Source: an uncultured Lachnospiraceae bacterium (GTDB lineage: Bacteria > Bacillota > Clostridia > Lachnospirales > Lachnospiraceae). Taken from it: a stretch of 64,000 nucleotides of DNA. The stretch's first letter is position 1. Each line of letters begins with the position of its first letter. The notes beneath the pieces are model-generated. The model made no database searches and was not told the DNA's origin. It saw only the letters and a list, made by a program, of their open reading frames with translations. A program made the translations under genes and the position numbers. Below, piece after piece: positions 49,667 through 58,415 of the stretch. Where the stretch lies: assembly GCA_934899185.1 (NCBI GenBank), contig CAKXYI010000002.1, positions 1 to 64,000 of the forward strand, given 5' to 3'.

Positions 49667-50701
49667 TTACTTCCCGATATAGTCATCGGTGACGATCAAT
49701 GTCTCGTAACCATCATTTTGCAGATCTCTTTGCAGGGCAACGGCTTCGTCCAGTGTATCGACAGGTCCGACCCAGATGGCGATCAGTCCCCCTATGCGTT
49801 TCCAGACTGTGGCATATCCTTGCCCCCTTAATTGTTCCATCAGGTAGACTGCATTCTCCGGATAGCGGAAAAGACCAACTTGCACATAATACCACATACG
49901 AGGCAGGGGTTTTTCTTCCGGCATGGGCCGTGGTTCACAGGGCGCATTGGCAAGCTGTCGGCGCATATCAGCCACAGGATCGGGAACGTTTGCTTCCGGT
50001 GAAAGCGGCTGTATTTTTTCCACCGATGCAGAGCTTGCCTCCATAGGGGAATTTTGCGCATCTGCGCTCATTTGATCTGTTTTGTCGGAAGGCGTTTGAG
50101 GAGCACCAAAAGCAGTCTGAGGCATAGGTGGAGTCTGCCCAGTCGAAGACGTCGGGGTATGTGTCGTCCGCAGTGGCAGAGCAGCCATCACACCATCTGC
50201 GATAGCGCGGGCAATGGTATCAAAGTTCTCGTCGAAAAGTCGGTTGTCCTCTCTGGAATTGATAAAGCCAACCTCTAAGAGAACTGCCGGCATGGAAGTC
50301 CGTCGGAGCACAACGAGTTCCTTGCGGGATTCGATGCCCAGATTTTTAAAACCGATTTCCTCCAAGTTCTCATTGACATTTTTGGCAACGCGGAGTGCCA
50401 GTGGATTTTTATCATATACAAGGGCTTGCACACCCTGATAGAGATCTGGAGTTTCTGCAAAATTACGATGGAAGGATAGAAACAGATCCCCACCCGCAGA
50501 GTTCGCGATCTGCGCTTTGTCGTAAGGTGAATCGTAACGATCGTCTGTGCGTGTGTAGATGATCTGATATCCTGCGTTTTGTAATTCCTGACCTACTGCC
50601 AGGGCTAATCTCAAGTTGTCATCTTTTTCTTTTCTGTTTTCATAGACGGCACCGGGGTCGAAACCGCCATGGCCCGGATCTATAATGATGGTCTTTGACA
50701 T
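49667..50701 (-). CDS. N-acetylmuramoyl-L-alanine amidase with SPOR domain, no signal peptide
   Basis: 344 aa. Amidase_3 domain (about 3-175): IIIDPGHGGFDPGAVYENRK, IYTRTDDRYDSPYDKAQIAN, LFLSFHRNFAE (the zinc His) and AVLLEVGFINSREDNRLF. A Pro/Thr/Ser-rich linker (about 178-255) joins a C-terminal SPOR-like peptidoglycan-binding domain (about 263-340: WYYVQVGLFRYPENAVYLME). No signal peptide or membrane helix. This order and the missing export signal recall CwlC, the Bacillus mother-cell-lysis amidase, so a role at the end of sporulation is possible. Confidence 0.85.
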   Translation of the reverse strand: MSKTIIIDPGHGGFDPGAVYENRKEKDDNLRLALAVGQELQNAGYQIIYTRTDDRYDSPYDKAQIANSAGGDLFLSFHRNFAETPDLYQGVQALVYDKNPLALRVAKNVNENLEEIGFKNLGIESRKELVVLRRTSMPAVLLEVGFINSREDNRLFDENFDTIARAIADGVMAALPLRTTHTPTSSTGQTPPMPQTAFGAPQTPSDKTDQMSADAQNSPMEASSASVEKIQPLSPEANVPDPVADMRRQLANAPCEPRPMPEEKPLPRMWYYVQVGLFRYPENAVYLMEQLRGQGYATVWKRIGGLIAIWVGPVDTLDEAVALQRDLQNDGYETLIVTDDYIGK

Positions 50702-50834
50702 GAGAAAACCTTTGCATATGTTTTTAATAGCCTATGCGAATGCAAATAAAATGTGAACCATTCTATACAAAAAAACTTAGTTTTGGTATGATAAAAAATA
50801 CGAAGAAAATGCAAGATAGAAGGAAGTTCTTAAA

Positions 50835-51815
50835 ATGTGTAAAGAAAGCAAAAATATTATAAAACGTTTGACATGTGCCGGTCTTAGTCTGATCTTTTGT
50901 CTGGGGCTTTTTAGTGCATGTGGCAGCAAGACGACACAGCAGATGGAAGAAAAGAAAGCGGCAGGCATTACTGCCATGCAGTCGGCAGACTACAAGACGG
51001 CGGTAGAATCCTTTGATGCGGCATTGCAGTTATCCGGCGCCAAAGTAGATGCAAATGTCGTGGATATCTGTTTTTATAAGGCGGCAGCAGAGTATGCGCA
51101 GGGTAATCTCAAAGAAGCCGTAGCTGTCTATGACTCGATCGTAGATTATGATGAAACGGATTACCGTCCCTGCTTTTTACGAGGCAGTGTTTATCTGAAC
51201 GAGGGCGAGAAGGAAAAGGGGATCAAAGACTATGAAGAAGCGGTCAAGCGTGCCGGCAACAATTACGAATTATATATTTTGATCAGCCAGAATCTGAAAG
51301 CCTCAGAGTTGGAGGATGAGGGCAATAATTTCTTGGATGAGGCACTGGCTCTGGAAGGAAAAAGTGGCGACGACTATCTGGGAAAGGGACGGATTTATCT
51401 GGAACAGGGCGACTATAAGCAGGCAATCGAATATTTGCAGACGGCAGTAGAGAAGAAGGCGGCAGACGCAAAGGTCTATCTGGCAGAGACTTATGAGGCA
51501 TCCGGGGACAGCGACAGCGCATCCAAACTTTTAGCAGAGTATGTCAAGGAGGAAAAGCCTTCGGCAGAGGCACTGGCACTTCTTGGCAATATGGAGATCA
51601 AGGCGGGCAATTATGACAAGGCATTGGAGTATTATCAGGAAGGCATAAAAAAAGAAGATGATACGGCGATGCAGGACCTGCTAAAGGGTCAGATCGTAGC
51701 ATTGGAGTACACAGGCGATTTTAACAGTGCCAAGGAGAAGATGACAGAATATCTGGCAAAATATCCGACAGATCAGGCAGCCTTAAGAGAGCAGACTTTT
51801 CTACAAACTAGATAA
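50835..51815 (+). CDS. TPR-repeat lipoprotein
   Basis: 326 aa. Signal peptide with lipobox LFSAC (Cys about 29). At least six TPR motifs follow from about 43 to 320 (AGITAMQSADYKTAVESFDA, GKGRIYLEQGDYKQAIEYLQ, LLGNMEIKAGNYDKALEYYQ). It should sit outside the membrane and act as a protein-interaction scaffold; no partner is visible. AAGGAAG precedes the ATG. A small hairpin (TTCGTCA/TGACGAA, 51818-51834) follows the stop but has no plus-strand T tract. Confidence 0.85.
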   Translation: MCKESKNIIKRLTCAGLSLIFCLGLFSACGSKTTQQMEEKKAAGITAMQSADYKTAVESFDAALQLSGAKVDANVVDICFYKAAAEYAQGNLKEAVAVYDSIVDYDETDYRPCFLRGSVYLNEGEKEKGIKDYEEAVKRAGNNYELYILISQNLKASELEDEGNNFLDEALALEGKSGDDYLGKGRIYLEQGDYKQAIEYLQTAVEKKAADAKVYLAETYEASGDSDSASKLLAEYVKEEKPSAEALALLGNMEIKAGNYDKALEYYQEGIKKEDDTAMQDLLKGQIVALEYTGDFNSAKEKMTEYLAKYPTDQAALREQTFLQTR

Positions 51816-51835
51816 AATTCGTCAAAATGACGAAA

Positions 51836-51851
51836 ATACTATATATAGTGA
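51836..51851. promoter_or_regulatory. nrdD: NrdR box 1 upstream of nrdD
   Basis: ATACTATATATAGTGA, with the 12-bp perfect palindrome ACTATATATAGT, close to the NrdR consensus ACACWATATATWGTGT. It lies just upstream of the -35 box. Confidence 0.8.
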
Positions 51852-51858
51852 AATGATA

Positions 51859-51887
51859 TTGACCCATGCACCATATTTTGATAAAAT
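51859..51887 (+). promoter_or_regulatory. nrdD: nrdD promoter
   Basis: TTGACC (51859-51864), a 17-bp spacer and TAAAAT (51882-51887), giving a leader of about 83 nt. Confidence 0.8.
51868..51883. promoter_or_regulatory. nrdD: NrdR box 2 (degenerate)
   Basis: GCACCATATTTTGATA matches the NrdR consensus partly. Its centre is 32 bp from that of box 1, the expected three-turn spacing of paired NrdR sites, and it lies between the -35 and -10 boxes. Confidence 0.55.
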
Positions 51888-51976
51888 TTGTACATAAATG
51901 GCGTTTGAACGAGAAACATGTCGCTTACATGTATGGAGTTTGGAGAACCAAGGGATTTTGAAAGGTGGATTAGGAA

Positions 51977-54352
51977 ATGTTTGAAGTTGTGAAAAGGGAT
52001 GGACAAGTAACAGAGTTCAACTTGGGGAAGATCAATGATGCGATCGCCAAGGCATTTGATGCGACACAGATGTCTTATAATGATGATATCATTGGTTTAT
52101 TGGCTTTGCGCGTATCTGCGCATTTTCAGGATAAGATCAAGGACGGAAAGGTATCGGTAGAGGCGATTCAGGACAGTGTTGAGACCGTTTTGGAACAGAC
52201 CGGTTATACCGAAGTTGCCAAGGCATATATCCTGTATCGTAAGCAGCGTGAAAAGATGCGTAATATGAAGTCTACGATCTTAGACTACAAGGACGTTATC
52301 AATAGTTATGTAAAGGTGGAAGACTGGCGTGTAAAGGAAAACTCTACCGTTACGTATTCTGTAGGAGGCCTGATCTTAAGCAACTCCGGCGCTGTGACAG
52401 CAAACTACTGGCTTTCCGAGATCTATGATGATGAGATTGCAGAGGCACACCGCAAGGCGGATATCCATATCCATGATCTGTCTATGCTGACTGGTTATTG
52501 TGCAGGCTGGTCTTTGAAGCAGTTGATCCAGGAAGGGCTGGGCGGTATTTCCGGCAAGATCACATCTGCTCCTGCAGCACATTTATCCGTGCTTTGCAAT
52601 CAGATGGTAAACTTCCTTGGTATCATGCAGAACGAATGGGCAGGAGCACAGGCTTTTTCTTCTTTTGATACCTATCTGGCACCATTTGTAAAGGTCGACA
52701 ATCTGACCTACCGCGAAGTGAAAAAATGTATAGAAGCATTTATTTATGGAGTAAATACACCGAGCCGTTGGGGAACACAGGCACCATTCTCTAACATTAC
52801 TCTGGACTGGACCGTTCCGGCTGACCTTGCAGAATTACCTGCTATCGTCGGCGGCAAGGAAATGGACTTTAAGTATAAGGACTGCAAGAAGGAAATGGAT
52901 ATGGTCAACCGTGCATTTCTTGAGATCATGATCGAGGGCGATGCCAACGGTCGTGGATTCCAGTATCCGATCCCTACTTATTCTATTACCAGAGATTTTG
53001 ACTGGTCCGACACTGAGAACAACAGACTGCTCTTTGAAATGACCGCAAAATATGGTACACCATATTTTTCAAATTATATCAACAGTGACATGGAGCCGAG
53101 CGATGTGCGTTCTATGTGCTGTAGACTGCGTCTGGACTTGAGAGAACTCCGCAAGAAATCCGGCGGATTCTTTGGCTCCGGCGAGAGTACCGGATCTGTT
53201 GGCGTTGTTACGATCAACATGCCACGTATCGCATATCTGGCAAAGGATGAGGCAGATTTTTATGCAAGACTGGATCATATGATGGATATTGCCGCAAGAT
53301 CTTTAAAGATCAAGCGTGGTGTCATCACCAAACTTTTAAACGAGGGCCTTTATCCATATACCAAGCGTTATCTGGGCACTTTTGACAATCATTTCTCAAC
53401 GATCGGTCTGATCGGTATGAACGAAGTGGGACTCAATGCCAAGTGGCTGGGCATGGATCTGACACATGAGGAGACACAGCAGTTTACCAAGGATGTCCTC
53501 AACCATATGCGTGAGCGTCTGTCTGATTATCAGGAAGAATATGGTGATCTTTACAATCTGGAAGCAACACCGGCAGAGTCCACGACATATCGTCTGGCAA
53601 AGCATGATGTCGCACAGTTCCCGGATATAAAGACGGCAGGCAAGGAAGGAGATACACCTTTCTATACCAACAGTTCACACTTGCCGGTAGAATACACATC
53701 TGACATTTTTGACGCTTTGGATATCCAGGATGACTTGCAGACCCTTTACACCTCAGGAACCGTATTCCATGCATTTCTAGGAGAAAAGTTAGACACATGG
53801 GAGTCCGCGGCAAAACTGGTTCGCACCATTGCGGAAAACTACAAGTTGCCTTATTATACCTTGTCTCCGACTTATTCTGTATGTAAGGAGCATGGTTATA
53901 TCGCTGGCGAGCATTTCATCTGCCCGCATTGTGGAGCCAAGGCAGAAGTATATTCCCGTATCACAGGCTACTATCGTCCGGTACAGAACTGGAACGAGGG
54001 TAAGACTCAGGAATACAAGAATAGAAAATTATACGACATCAAGAAGTCTGTTTTGAAAAAGCCGGCAAAGAGTCTGGTGACGATCACGGAAGATGATGTC
54101 AAGATCCAGCCTTTGCATAGTGTGAAATATCTCTTTACCACAAAGACTTGTCCAAACTGTGCTATGGCAAAGGAGATCTTAAAGGATCAGGAATATGTTG
54201 TGATCGACGCAGAGGAAAATGTGGAACTGACACAGCAGTATGGTGTCATGCAGGCACCGACGCTTGTTGTGGTAGACGGAGAACATACCAAGAAATATGT
54301 GAACGCATCCAATATTCAAAAGTTTGTGGATGAGACACTGGTACAGCAATAA
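51977..54352 (+). CDS. nrdD: Anaerobic ribonucleoside-triphosphate reductase with C-terminal glutaredoxin-like domain
   Basis: 791 aa class III reductase making dNTPs without oxygen. N-terminal ATP-cone (1-95, FEVVKRDGQVTEFNLGKIND), catalytic barrel with HIHDLSMLTGYCAGW, SRWGTQAPFSN and FSTIGLIGMNE, a zinc site (VCKEHGYIAGEHFICPHCG) and the glycyl-radical loop RITGYYRPVQNWNEGK near 680. An extra 90 residues follow, with VKYLFTTKTCPNCAMAKEIL and YGVMQAPTLVVVDG, a thioredoxin/glutaredoxin fold with a CPNC redox pair. This tail may deliver the electrons for reduction. The activase nrdG is not adjacent. NrdR boxes lie upstream. Confidence 0.93.
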   Translation: MFEVVKRDGQVTEFNLGKINDAIAKAFDATQMSYNDDIIGLLALRVSAHFQDKIKDGKVSVEAIQDSVETVLEQTGYTEVAKAYILYRKQREKMRNMKSTILDYKDVINSYVKVEDWRVKENSTVTYSVGGLILSNSGAVTANYWLSEIYDDEIAEAHRKADIHIHDLSMLTGYCAGWSLKQLIQEGLGGISGKITSAPAAHLSVLCNQMVNFLGIMQNEWAGAQAFSSFDTYLAPFVKVDNLTYREVKKCIEAFIYGVNTPSRWGTQAPFSNITLDWTVPADLAELPAIVGGKEMDFKYKDCKKEMDMVNRAFLEIMIEGDANGRGFQYPIPTYSITRDFDWSDTENNRLLFEMTAKYGTPYFSNYINSDMEPSDVRSMCCRLRLDLRELRKKSGGFFGSGESTGSVGVVTINMPRIAYLAKDEADFYARLDHMMDIAARSLKIKRGVITKLLNEGLYPYTKRYLGTFDNHFSTIGLIGMNEVGLNAKWLGMDLTHEETQQFTKDVLNHMRERLSDYQEEYGDLYNLEATPAESTTYRLAKHDVAQFPDIKTAGKEGDTPFYTNSSHLPVEYTSDIFDALDIQDDLQTLYTSGTVFHAFLGEKLDTWESAAKLVRTIAENYKLPYYTLSPTYSVCKEHGYIAGEHFICPHCGAKAEVYSRITGYYRPVQNWNEGKTQEYKNRKLYDIKKSVLKKPAKSLVTITEDDVKIQPLHSVKYLFTTKTCPNCAMAKEILKDQEYVVIDAEENVELTQQYGVMQAPTLVVVDGEHTKKYVNASNIQKFVDETLVQQ

Positions 54353-54358
54353 CATTTT

Positions 54359-54394
54359 GAGGGGCGAAGGCTAATCCTTTCGTCCCTTCTTTTT
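54359..54394 (+). terminator. Terminator after nrdD
   Basis: GAGGGGCGAAGG pairs with CCTTTCGTCCCTTC around CTAAT (imperfect stem), followed by TTTTT. Confidence 0.75.
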
Positions 54395-54407
54395 AAAAAA
54401 GACCAAA

Positions 54408-54439
54408 GGGGACAATCCTTGTGGCAAAAGGAACGTCCC
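54408..54439 (+). repeat. REP-like palindrome, copy D
   Basis: GGGGACAATCCTT, then GTGGCAA and AAGGAACGTCCC. The 25 bases at 54416-54440 are identical to 6851-6875. It lies in the 105-bp gap before pyrC, where I see no convincing promoter and no PyrR-type attenuator. Confidence 0.75.
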
Positions 54440-54457
54440 TGTGAACAGGAGTAAAAG

Positions 54458-55735
54458 ATGGGAATTTTAATCAAAAACGGACATATTTTAAATCCGCCGA
54501 CAGGAACGGATGAGATCATGGATCTTTATGTGGAAGGAGATCGCGTGACAAAGATGCAAAAAGATCTGGTGGCTGGTACGGACGATCAGGTGATCGATGC
54601 CAGCGGCTGCTATGTTTTTCCGGGCTTTATTGATCTGCATGTGCATCTGCGCGACCCGGGACTTACTGCAAAAGAAGATATTGAGACCGGATCGCGGGCG
54701 GCGGCACATGGGGGATATACCACGATCGTTGCTATGCCAAATACCAAGCCGGTTGCAGATTGCCCGGAAGTCATCCACTATGTGCATGATAAGGCGGCAG
54801 AGGTCGGTCTGACCCATGTATTGCAGGTCGGCTCTGTGACAAAAGGCATGGAGGGCAAGGAATTATCAGACTTATCCGGCATGATACAAGCCGGTATTCC
54901 TGCGATCTCCGAGGACGGCAAGAGCGTTATGGACTCAGGCCTTTACCGGGAAGCCATGAAGATCGTAGCAAAGGCAGACATTCCGGTACTGGCACATTGC
55001 GAGGACATCAATCTGGTGCAGGGCGGTGTCATCAACCAGGGAAATAAGTCCAAGGAACTTGGTGTATCCGGTATTTCCAATGCCGTAGAAAATGTGATCG
55101 TAGCCCGTGATATCATGCTGGCAGAGGAGACTGGTGCAAGACTCCATCTTTGTCACTGCTCTACCAAGGAATCGGTAGAATTGGTGCGTGATGCCAAGAA
55201 AAAAGGTATCAAGGTCAGCGGTGAAGTATGTCCGCATCATTTTACACTGACGGAAGATGATATCGTGGAAGGGGATGCCAATTATAAGATGAACCCACCA
55301 CTGCGTACCAAGGCGGACGTGGATGCCTTAAAGGCAGGTCTGCGTGACGGTATTATGGAAGTCATTTCTACCGACCATGCACCGCATACGGCAGAAGAAA
55401 AGGCAAAAGATCTAAAGAGCGCACCGTTTGGCATCGTAGGTATGGAGACGGCTGCGGCACTGACCCATACAGAACTGGTACAGGGTGGTTATCTCAGCCC
55501 TATGGGGATGGCAGAGAAAATGAGTACAAACCCGGCGCGTATCCTTGGCATTGACAAGGGAGATATCAGTGTAGGACACCTTGCAGATATCACGATATTT
55601 GATCCAAGGGACACTTACGAGATCCATGCAGTAGAATTTGCCAGCAAGGGAAAGAATATGCCGTTTGAGGGAAGAAAAGTGACCGGTCGTGTGGTTGGCA
55701 CGATTTTGGATGGACGTATTGTTTATCAGAGATAA
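54458..55735 (+). CDS. pyrC: Dihydroorotase (type I)
   Basis: 425 aa. It closes carbamoyl-aspartate to dihydroorotate. Motifs are the zinc site DLHVHLRDPGLTAKEDIETG, AMPNTKPV, AHCEDINL, RLHLCHCSTKESVELV, VCPHHFTLTE and ISTDHAPHTAEEKA. The start follows CAGGAG. It is the first gene of the pyrC-pyrF-pyrK-pyrD run; pyrB and pyrE are not in the window. Confidence 0.97.
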   Translation: MGILIKNGHILNPPTGTDEIMDLYVEGDRVTKMQKDLVAGTDDQVIDASGCYVFPGFIDLHVHLRDPGLTAKEDIETGSRAAAHGGYTTIVAMPNTKPVADCPEVIHYVHDKAAEVGLTHVLQVGSVTKGMEGKELSDLSGMIQAGIPAISEDGKSVMDSGLYREAMKIVAKADIPVLAHCEDINLVQGGVINQGNKSKELGVSGISNAVENVIVARDIMLAEETGARLHLCHCSTKESVELVRDAKKKGIKVSGEVCPHHFTLTEDDIVEGDANYKMNPPLRTKADVDALKAGLRDGIMEVISTDHAPHTAEEKAKDLKSAPFGIVGMETAAALTHTELVQGGYLSPMGMAEKMSTNPARILGIDKGDISVGHLADITIFDPRDTYEIHAVEFASKGKNMPFEGRKVTGRVVGTILDGRIVYQR

Positions 55736-55779
55736 CTAGGGTATCATAGGAAAAGAATAAAAAGAGTGAGGATAGAGAT

Positions 55780-56721
55780 ATGATTAACAAGTTAAATGAA
55801 AAAATCAAAAAGACGGGCGCACCGATCGTTGTTGGCTTAGACCCTATGCTTTCTTATCTGCCAATGCATCTGTTGGATGCAGCCGTGGCAGATAAAGGCG
55901 AGTCTTTAGAGGCAGTGGCAGATGCCATTTTTGCATACAACAAGGCAATCGTAGATGCAACCTATGATCTGATCCCGGCGGTAAAGCCACAGATCGCTAT
56001 GTATGAACAGTTCGGACTGCCGGGGCTTGCAGCCTTTAAAAAGACTGTAGATTACTGTCACGAAAAGGATCTGGTCGTGATCGGTGATGTCAAACGTGGA
56101 GATATTGGTTCCACATCCGCAGCCTATGCGACAGGGCATTTGGGAAAAGTTACCGTAGGAAGTAAGATGCTGACACCATTTGATGAGGATTTTGCGACCG
56201 TCAATCCATATCTGGGCAGCGATGGCATTGAACCATTTGTCAAAGTCTGCAAAGAGGAGAAAAAGGGAATCTTTGTACTGGTCAAGACCTCCAATCCATC
56301 CAGTGGAGAATTTCAGGATCGCGTGATCACGGATGATGAGGGCAAGCAGAGACCTCTATATGAATTTGTTGGACAGATGGTTGATAAATGGGGCAGCGAT
56401 TGTATGGGTGACGACTACAGTTATGTAGGTGCTGTTGTGGGAGCCACTTATCCGGAAATGGGAAAGGTATTGCGTGAATTGATGCCAAAGTCTTATATCT
56501 TGGTTCCGGGATATGGCGCACAGGGCGGCAAGGGTGCAGATTTGGTACATTTCTTTGACAAGGATGGTCTGGGTGCTATCGTCAATTCTTCCCGTGGTAT
56601 CATTGCAGCCTACAAGCAGGAACAGTATCAGGCAAAGGGCATTACTGAAGAGAATTTTGCAGACGCAAGTCGTATGGCAGTTGAAGCCATGATTGCAGAT
56701 ATTAAGTCAGCATTAAATTAA
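55780..56721 (+). CDS. pyrF: Orotidine-5'-phosphate decarboxylase (long type)
   Basis: 313 aa, the longer bacterial subfamily. It makes UMP. Motifs are IVVGLDPMLSYLP, AVKPQIAMYEQFG, the catalytic VVIGDVKRGDIGSTSAAYA and the phosphate site YILVPGYGAQGGKGAD. 44 bp after pyrC and 15 bp before pyrK. Confidence 0.97.
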   Translation: MINKLNEKIKKTGAPIVVGLDPMLSYLPMHLLDAAVADKGESLEAVADAIFAYNKAIVDATYDLIPAVKPQIAMYEQFGLPGLAAFKKTVDYCHEKDLVVIGDVKRGDIGSTSAAYATGHLGKVTVGSKMLTPFDEDFATVNPYLGSDGIEPFVKVCKEEKKGIFVLVKTSNPSSGEFQDRVITDDEGKQRPLYEFVGQMVDKWGSDCMGDDYSYVGAVVGATYPEMGKVLRELMPKSYILVPGYGAQGGKGADLVHFFDKDGLGAIVNSSRGIIAAYKQEQYQAKGITEENFADASRMAVEAMIADIKSALN

Positions 56722-56736
56722 CAAGGAGTACGTGTT

Positions 56737-57501
56737 ATGGCAAAGATTCAGGAAATGGCAACCGTATTAGAACAGACCATATTGGCAGAAGGTGTCTATA
56801 GTATGTGGCTGGCGACCAATGTTGCAAAGGAAGCGGCAGCGGGACAGTTTGTATCCCTTTATTGTAGGGAAGGAAGCCGCCTCTTACCAAGACCAATCAG
56901 CATTTGTCAGATTGATACCGATCGAAACGCCATTCGTCTGGTCTACCGGCTGGCAGGAAAAGGAACAAAAGAATTTTCAAAGTTGCAGACAGACGAGCAG
57001 GTCAGGATTCTGGGGCCTTTGGGAAATGGCTTTCCACTGGAAGGAAAGCATCCAATCGTGATCGGTGGCGGTATTGGCGTGCCTCCAATGTTGGAATTGT
57101 CAAAGAAGTTAAAACAGGACGCAATGATTATCCTGGGCTATCGGGACGACCAGTTGTTTTTAAAAGAGCAATTTGAAGCATACGGACAGGTGGAGATCGC
57201 GACGGATGATGGCTCGGTAGGGCTGCACGGTACGGTCGTGGATGTCTTACGGCAAAAGAATGTGATCGGGGATGTCATTTATGCATGCGGTCCAAAGCCT
57301 ATGCTTGCTGCCGTCAAGAAGTTTGCGGAAGAAAAGGGTATCAAATGTTATATTTCTATGGAAGAGCGGATGGCTTGCGGTATTGGTGCATGTCTGGGCT
57401 GTGTCTGCCAGACCAAGGAAGTAGATGAACACTCACATGTGCACAATGCTAGAGTCTGCAAAGATGGTCCGGTATTTTTGGCTGAGGAGGTGGAACTCTA
57501 A
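56737..57501 (+). CDS. pyrK: Dihydroorotate dehydrogenase electron-transfer subunit
   Basis: 254 aa. FAD domain (RLLPRPISICQID, LVYRLAGKGTKEF), NAD domain (VIGGGIGVPPMLELSKKL, YACGPKPMLAAVKKF) and a C-terminal [2Fe-2S] site (ERMACGIGACLGCVC, then C near 243). It passes electrons from PyrD to NAD+. AAGGAG precedes the ATG; the stop overlaps the pyrD start (TAATG). Confidence 0.97.
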   Translation: MAKIQEMATVLEQTILAEGVYSMWLATNVAKEAAAGQFVSLYCREGSRLLPRPISICQIDTDRNAIRLVYRLAGKGTKEFSKLQTDEQVRILGPLGNGFPLEGKHPIVIGGGIGVPPMLELSKKLKQDAMIILGYRDDQLFLKEQFEAYGQVEIATDDGSVGLHGTVVDVLRQKNVIGDVIYACGPKPMLAAVKKFAEEKGIKCYISMEERMACGIGACLGCVCQTKEVDEHSHVHNARVCKDGPVFLAEEVEL

Positions 57502-58406
57502 TGAATACACAGGTAAATTTAGCGGGTGTGACCTTAAAAAATCCGGTCATGGTGGCATCCGGAACTTTTGGATCCGGAGCCGAATACAGCGAATTTGTGG
57601 ATCTAAACCGTCTGGGTGCGGTCGTGACAAAGGGCGTGGCAAATGTGCCGTGGCAGGGGAATGAGACACCGCGCGTGGCTGAGGTTCGCAGTGGTATGCT
57701 CAATGCTATCGGACTGCAAAATCCGGGCATTGATGTTTTCTGCCAGAGAGATCTACCTTTTTTAGAGGACTATGATACTAGGGTGATCGTCAATGTTTGT
57801 GGAAAGACTACGGCAGATTATCTGGAGGTCGTGGAGCGCCTGGGACAGGAAAAGCGTGTGGATATGCTGGAGATCAATATCTCCTGCCCGAATGTCAAAG
57901 AAGGCGGTATAGCTTTTGGACAGGATCCAAAGGCTGTAGAGGCGATAACCAAAGAAGTGAAAAAGCATGCCAAACAGCCGGTGATCATGAAACTCAGTCC
58001 GAATGTGACGGATATTACGGAGATGGCACGGGCTGCAGAAGCGGGCGGGGCAGATGTCCTTTCTTTGATCAACACCTTAACCGGGATGAAGATCGATATC
58101 AATCGGCAGACCTTTGCCCTGGCAAATAAGACAGGAGGTATGTCCGGTCCGGCAGTGCATCCGATCGCGGTACGCATGGTCTATCAGGTGGCACAGGCAG
58201 TCAAACTTCCAATTATTGGCATGGGCGGTATTGAAAATGCTGAGGATGCTATTGAGATGATCTTAGCAGGAGCAACAGCGGTATCGGTGGGAACAGCCAA
58301 TTTCTACAACCCATTGACAACCATTGAAATCGTGGATGGCATCGAAGATTATATGAAACATATGCATGTGGAGAACGTGCAGGATCTAATCGGAGCGGTA
58401 CACTAA
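57501..58406 (+). CDS. pyrD: Dihydroorotate dehydrogenase B catalytic subunit
   Basis: 301 aa. FMN barrel of class 1B: NPVMVASGTFGSG, VTKGVANVPWQGN, MLNAIGLQNPG, the catalytic-Cys loop NISCPNVKEGGIAFGQ, MKLSPNVTDI, LINTLTGMKIDI, and phosphate site IIGMGGIENAEDAIEMILAG. It works with PyrK as the NAD-dependent enzyme typical of anaerobic Firmicutes. Confidence 0.97.
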   Translation: MNTQVNLAGVTLKNPVMVASGTFGSGAEYSEFVDLNRLGAVVTKGVANVPWQGNETPRVAEVRSGMLNAIGLQNPGIDVFCQRDLPFLEDYDTRVIVNVCGKTTADYLEVVERLGQEKRVDMLEINISCPNVKEGGIAFGQDPKAVEAITKEVKKHAKQPVIMKLSPNVTDITEMARAAEAGGADVLSLINTLTGMKIDINRQTFALANKTGGMSGPAVHPIAVRMVYQVAQAVKLPIIGMGGIENAEDAIEMILAGATAVSVGTANFYNPLTTIEIVDGIEDYMKHMHVENVQDLIGAVH

Positions 58407-58415
58407 GGAGCAGAT

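Noticed and set aside
54395-54457. PyrR-type attenuator before pyrC
   Set aside because: The gap is short and holds only the REP-like palindrome; no PyrR-binding loop or antiterminator is visible.
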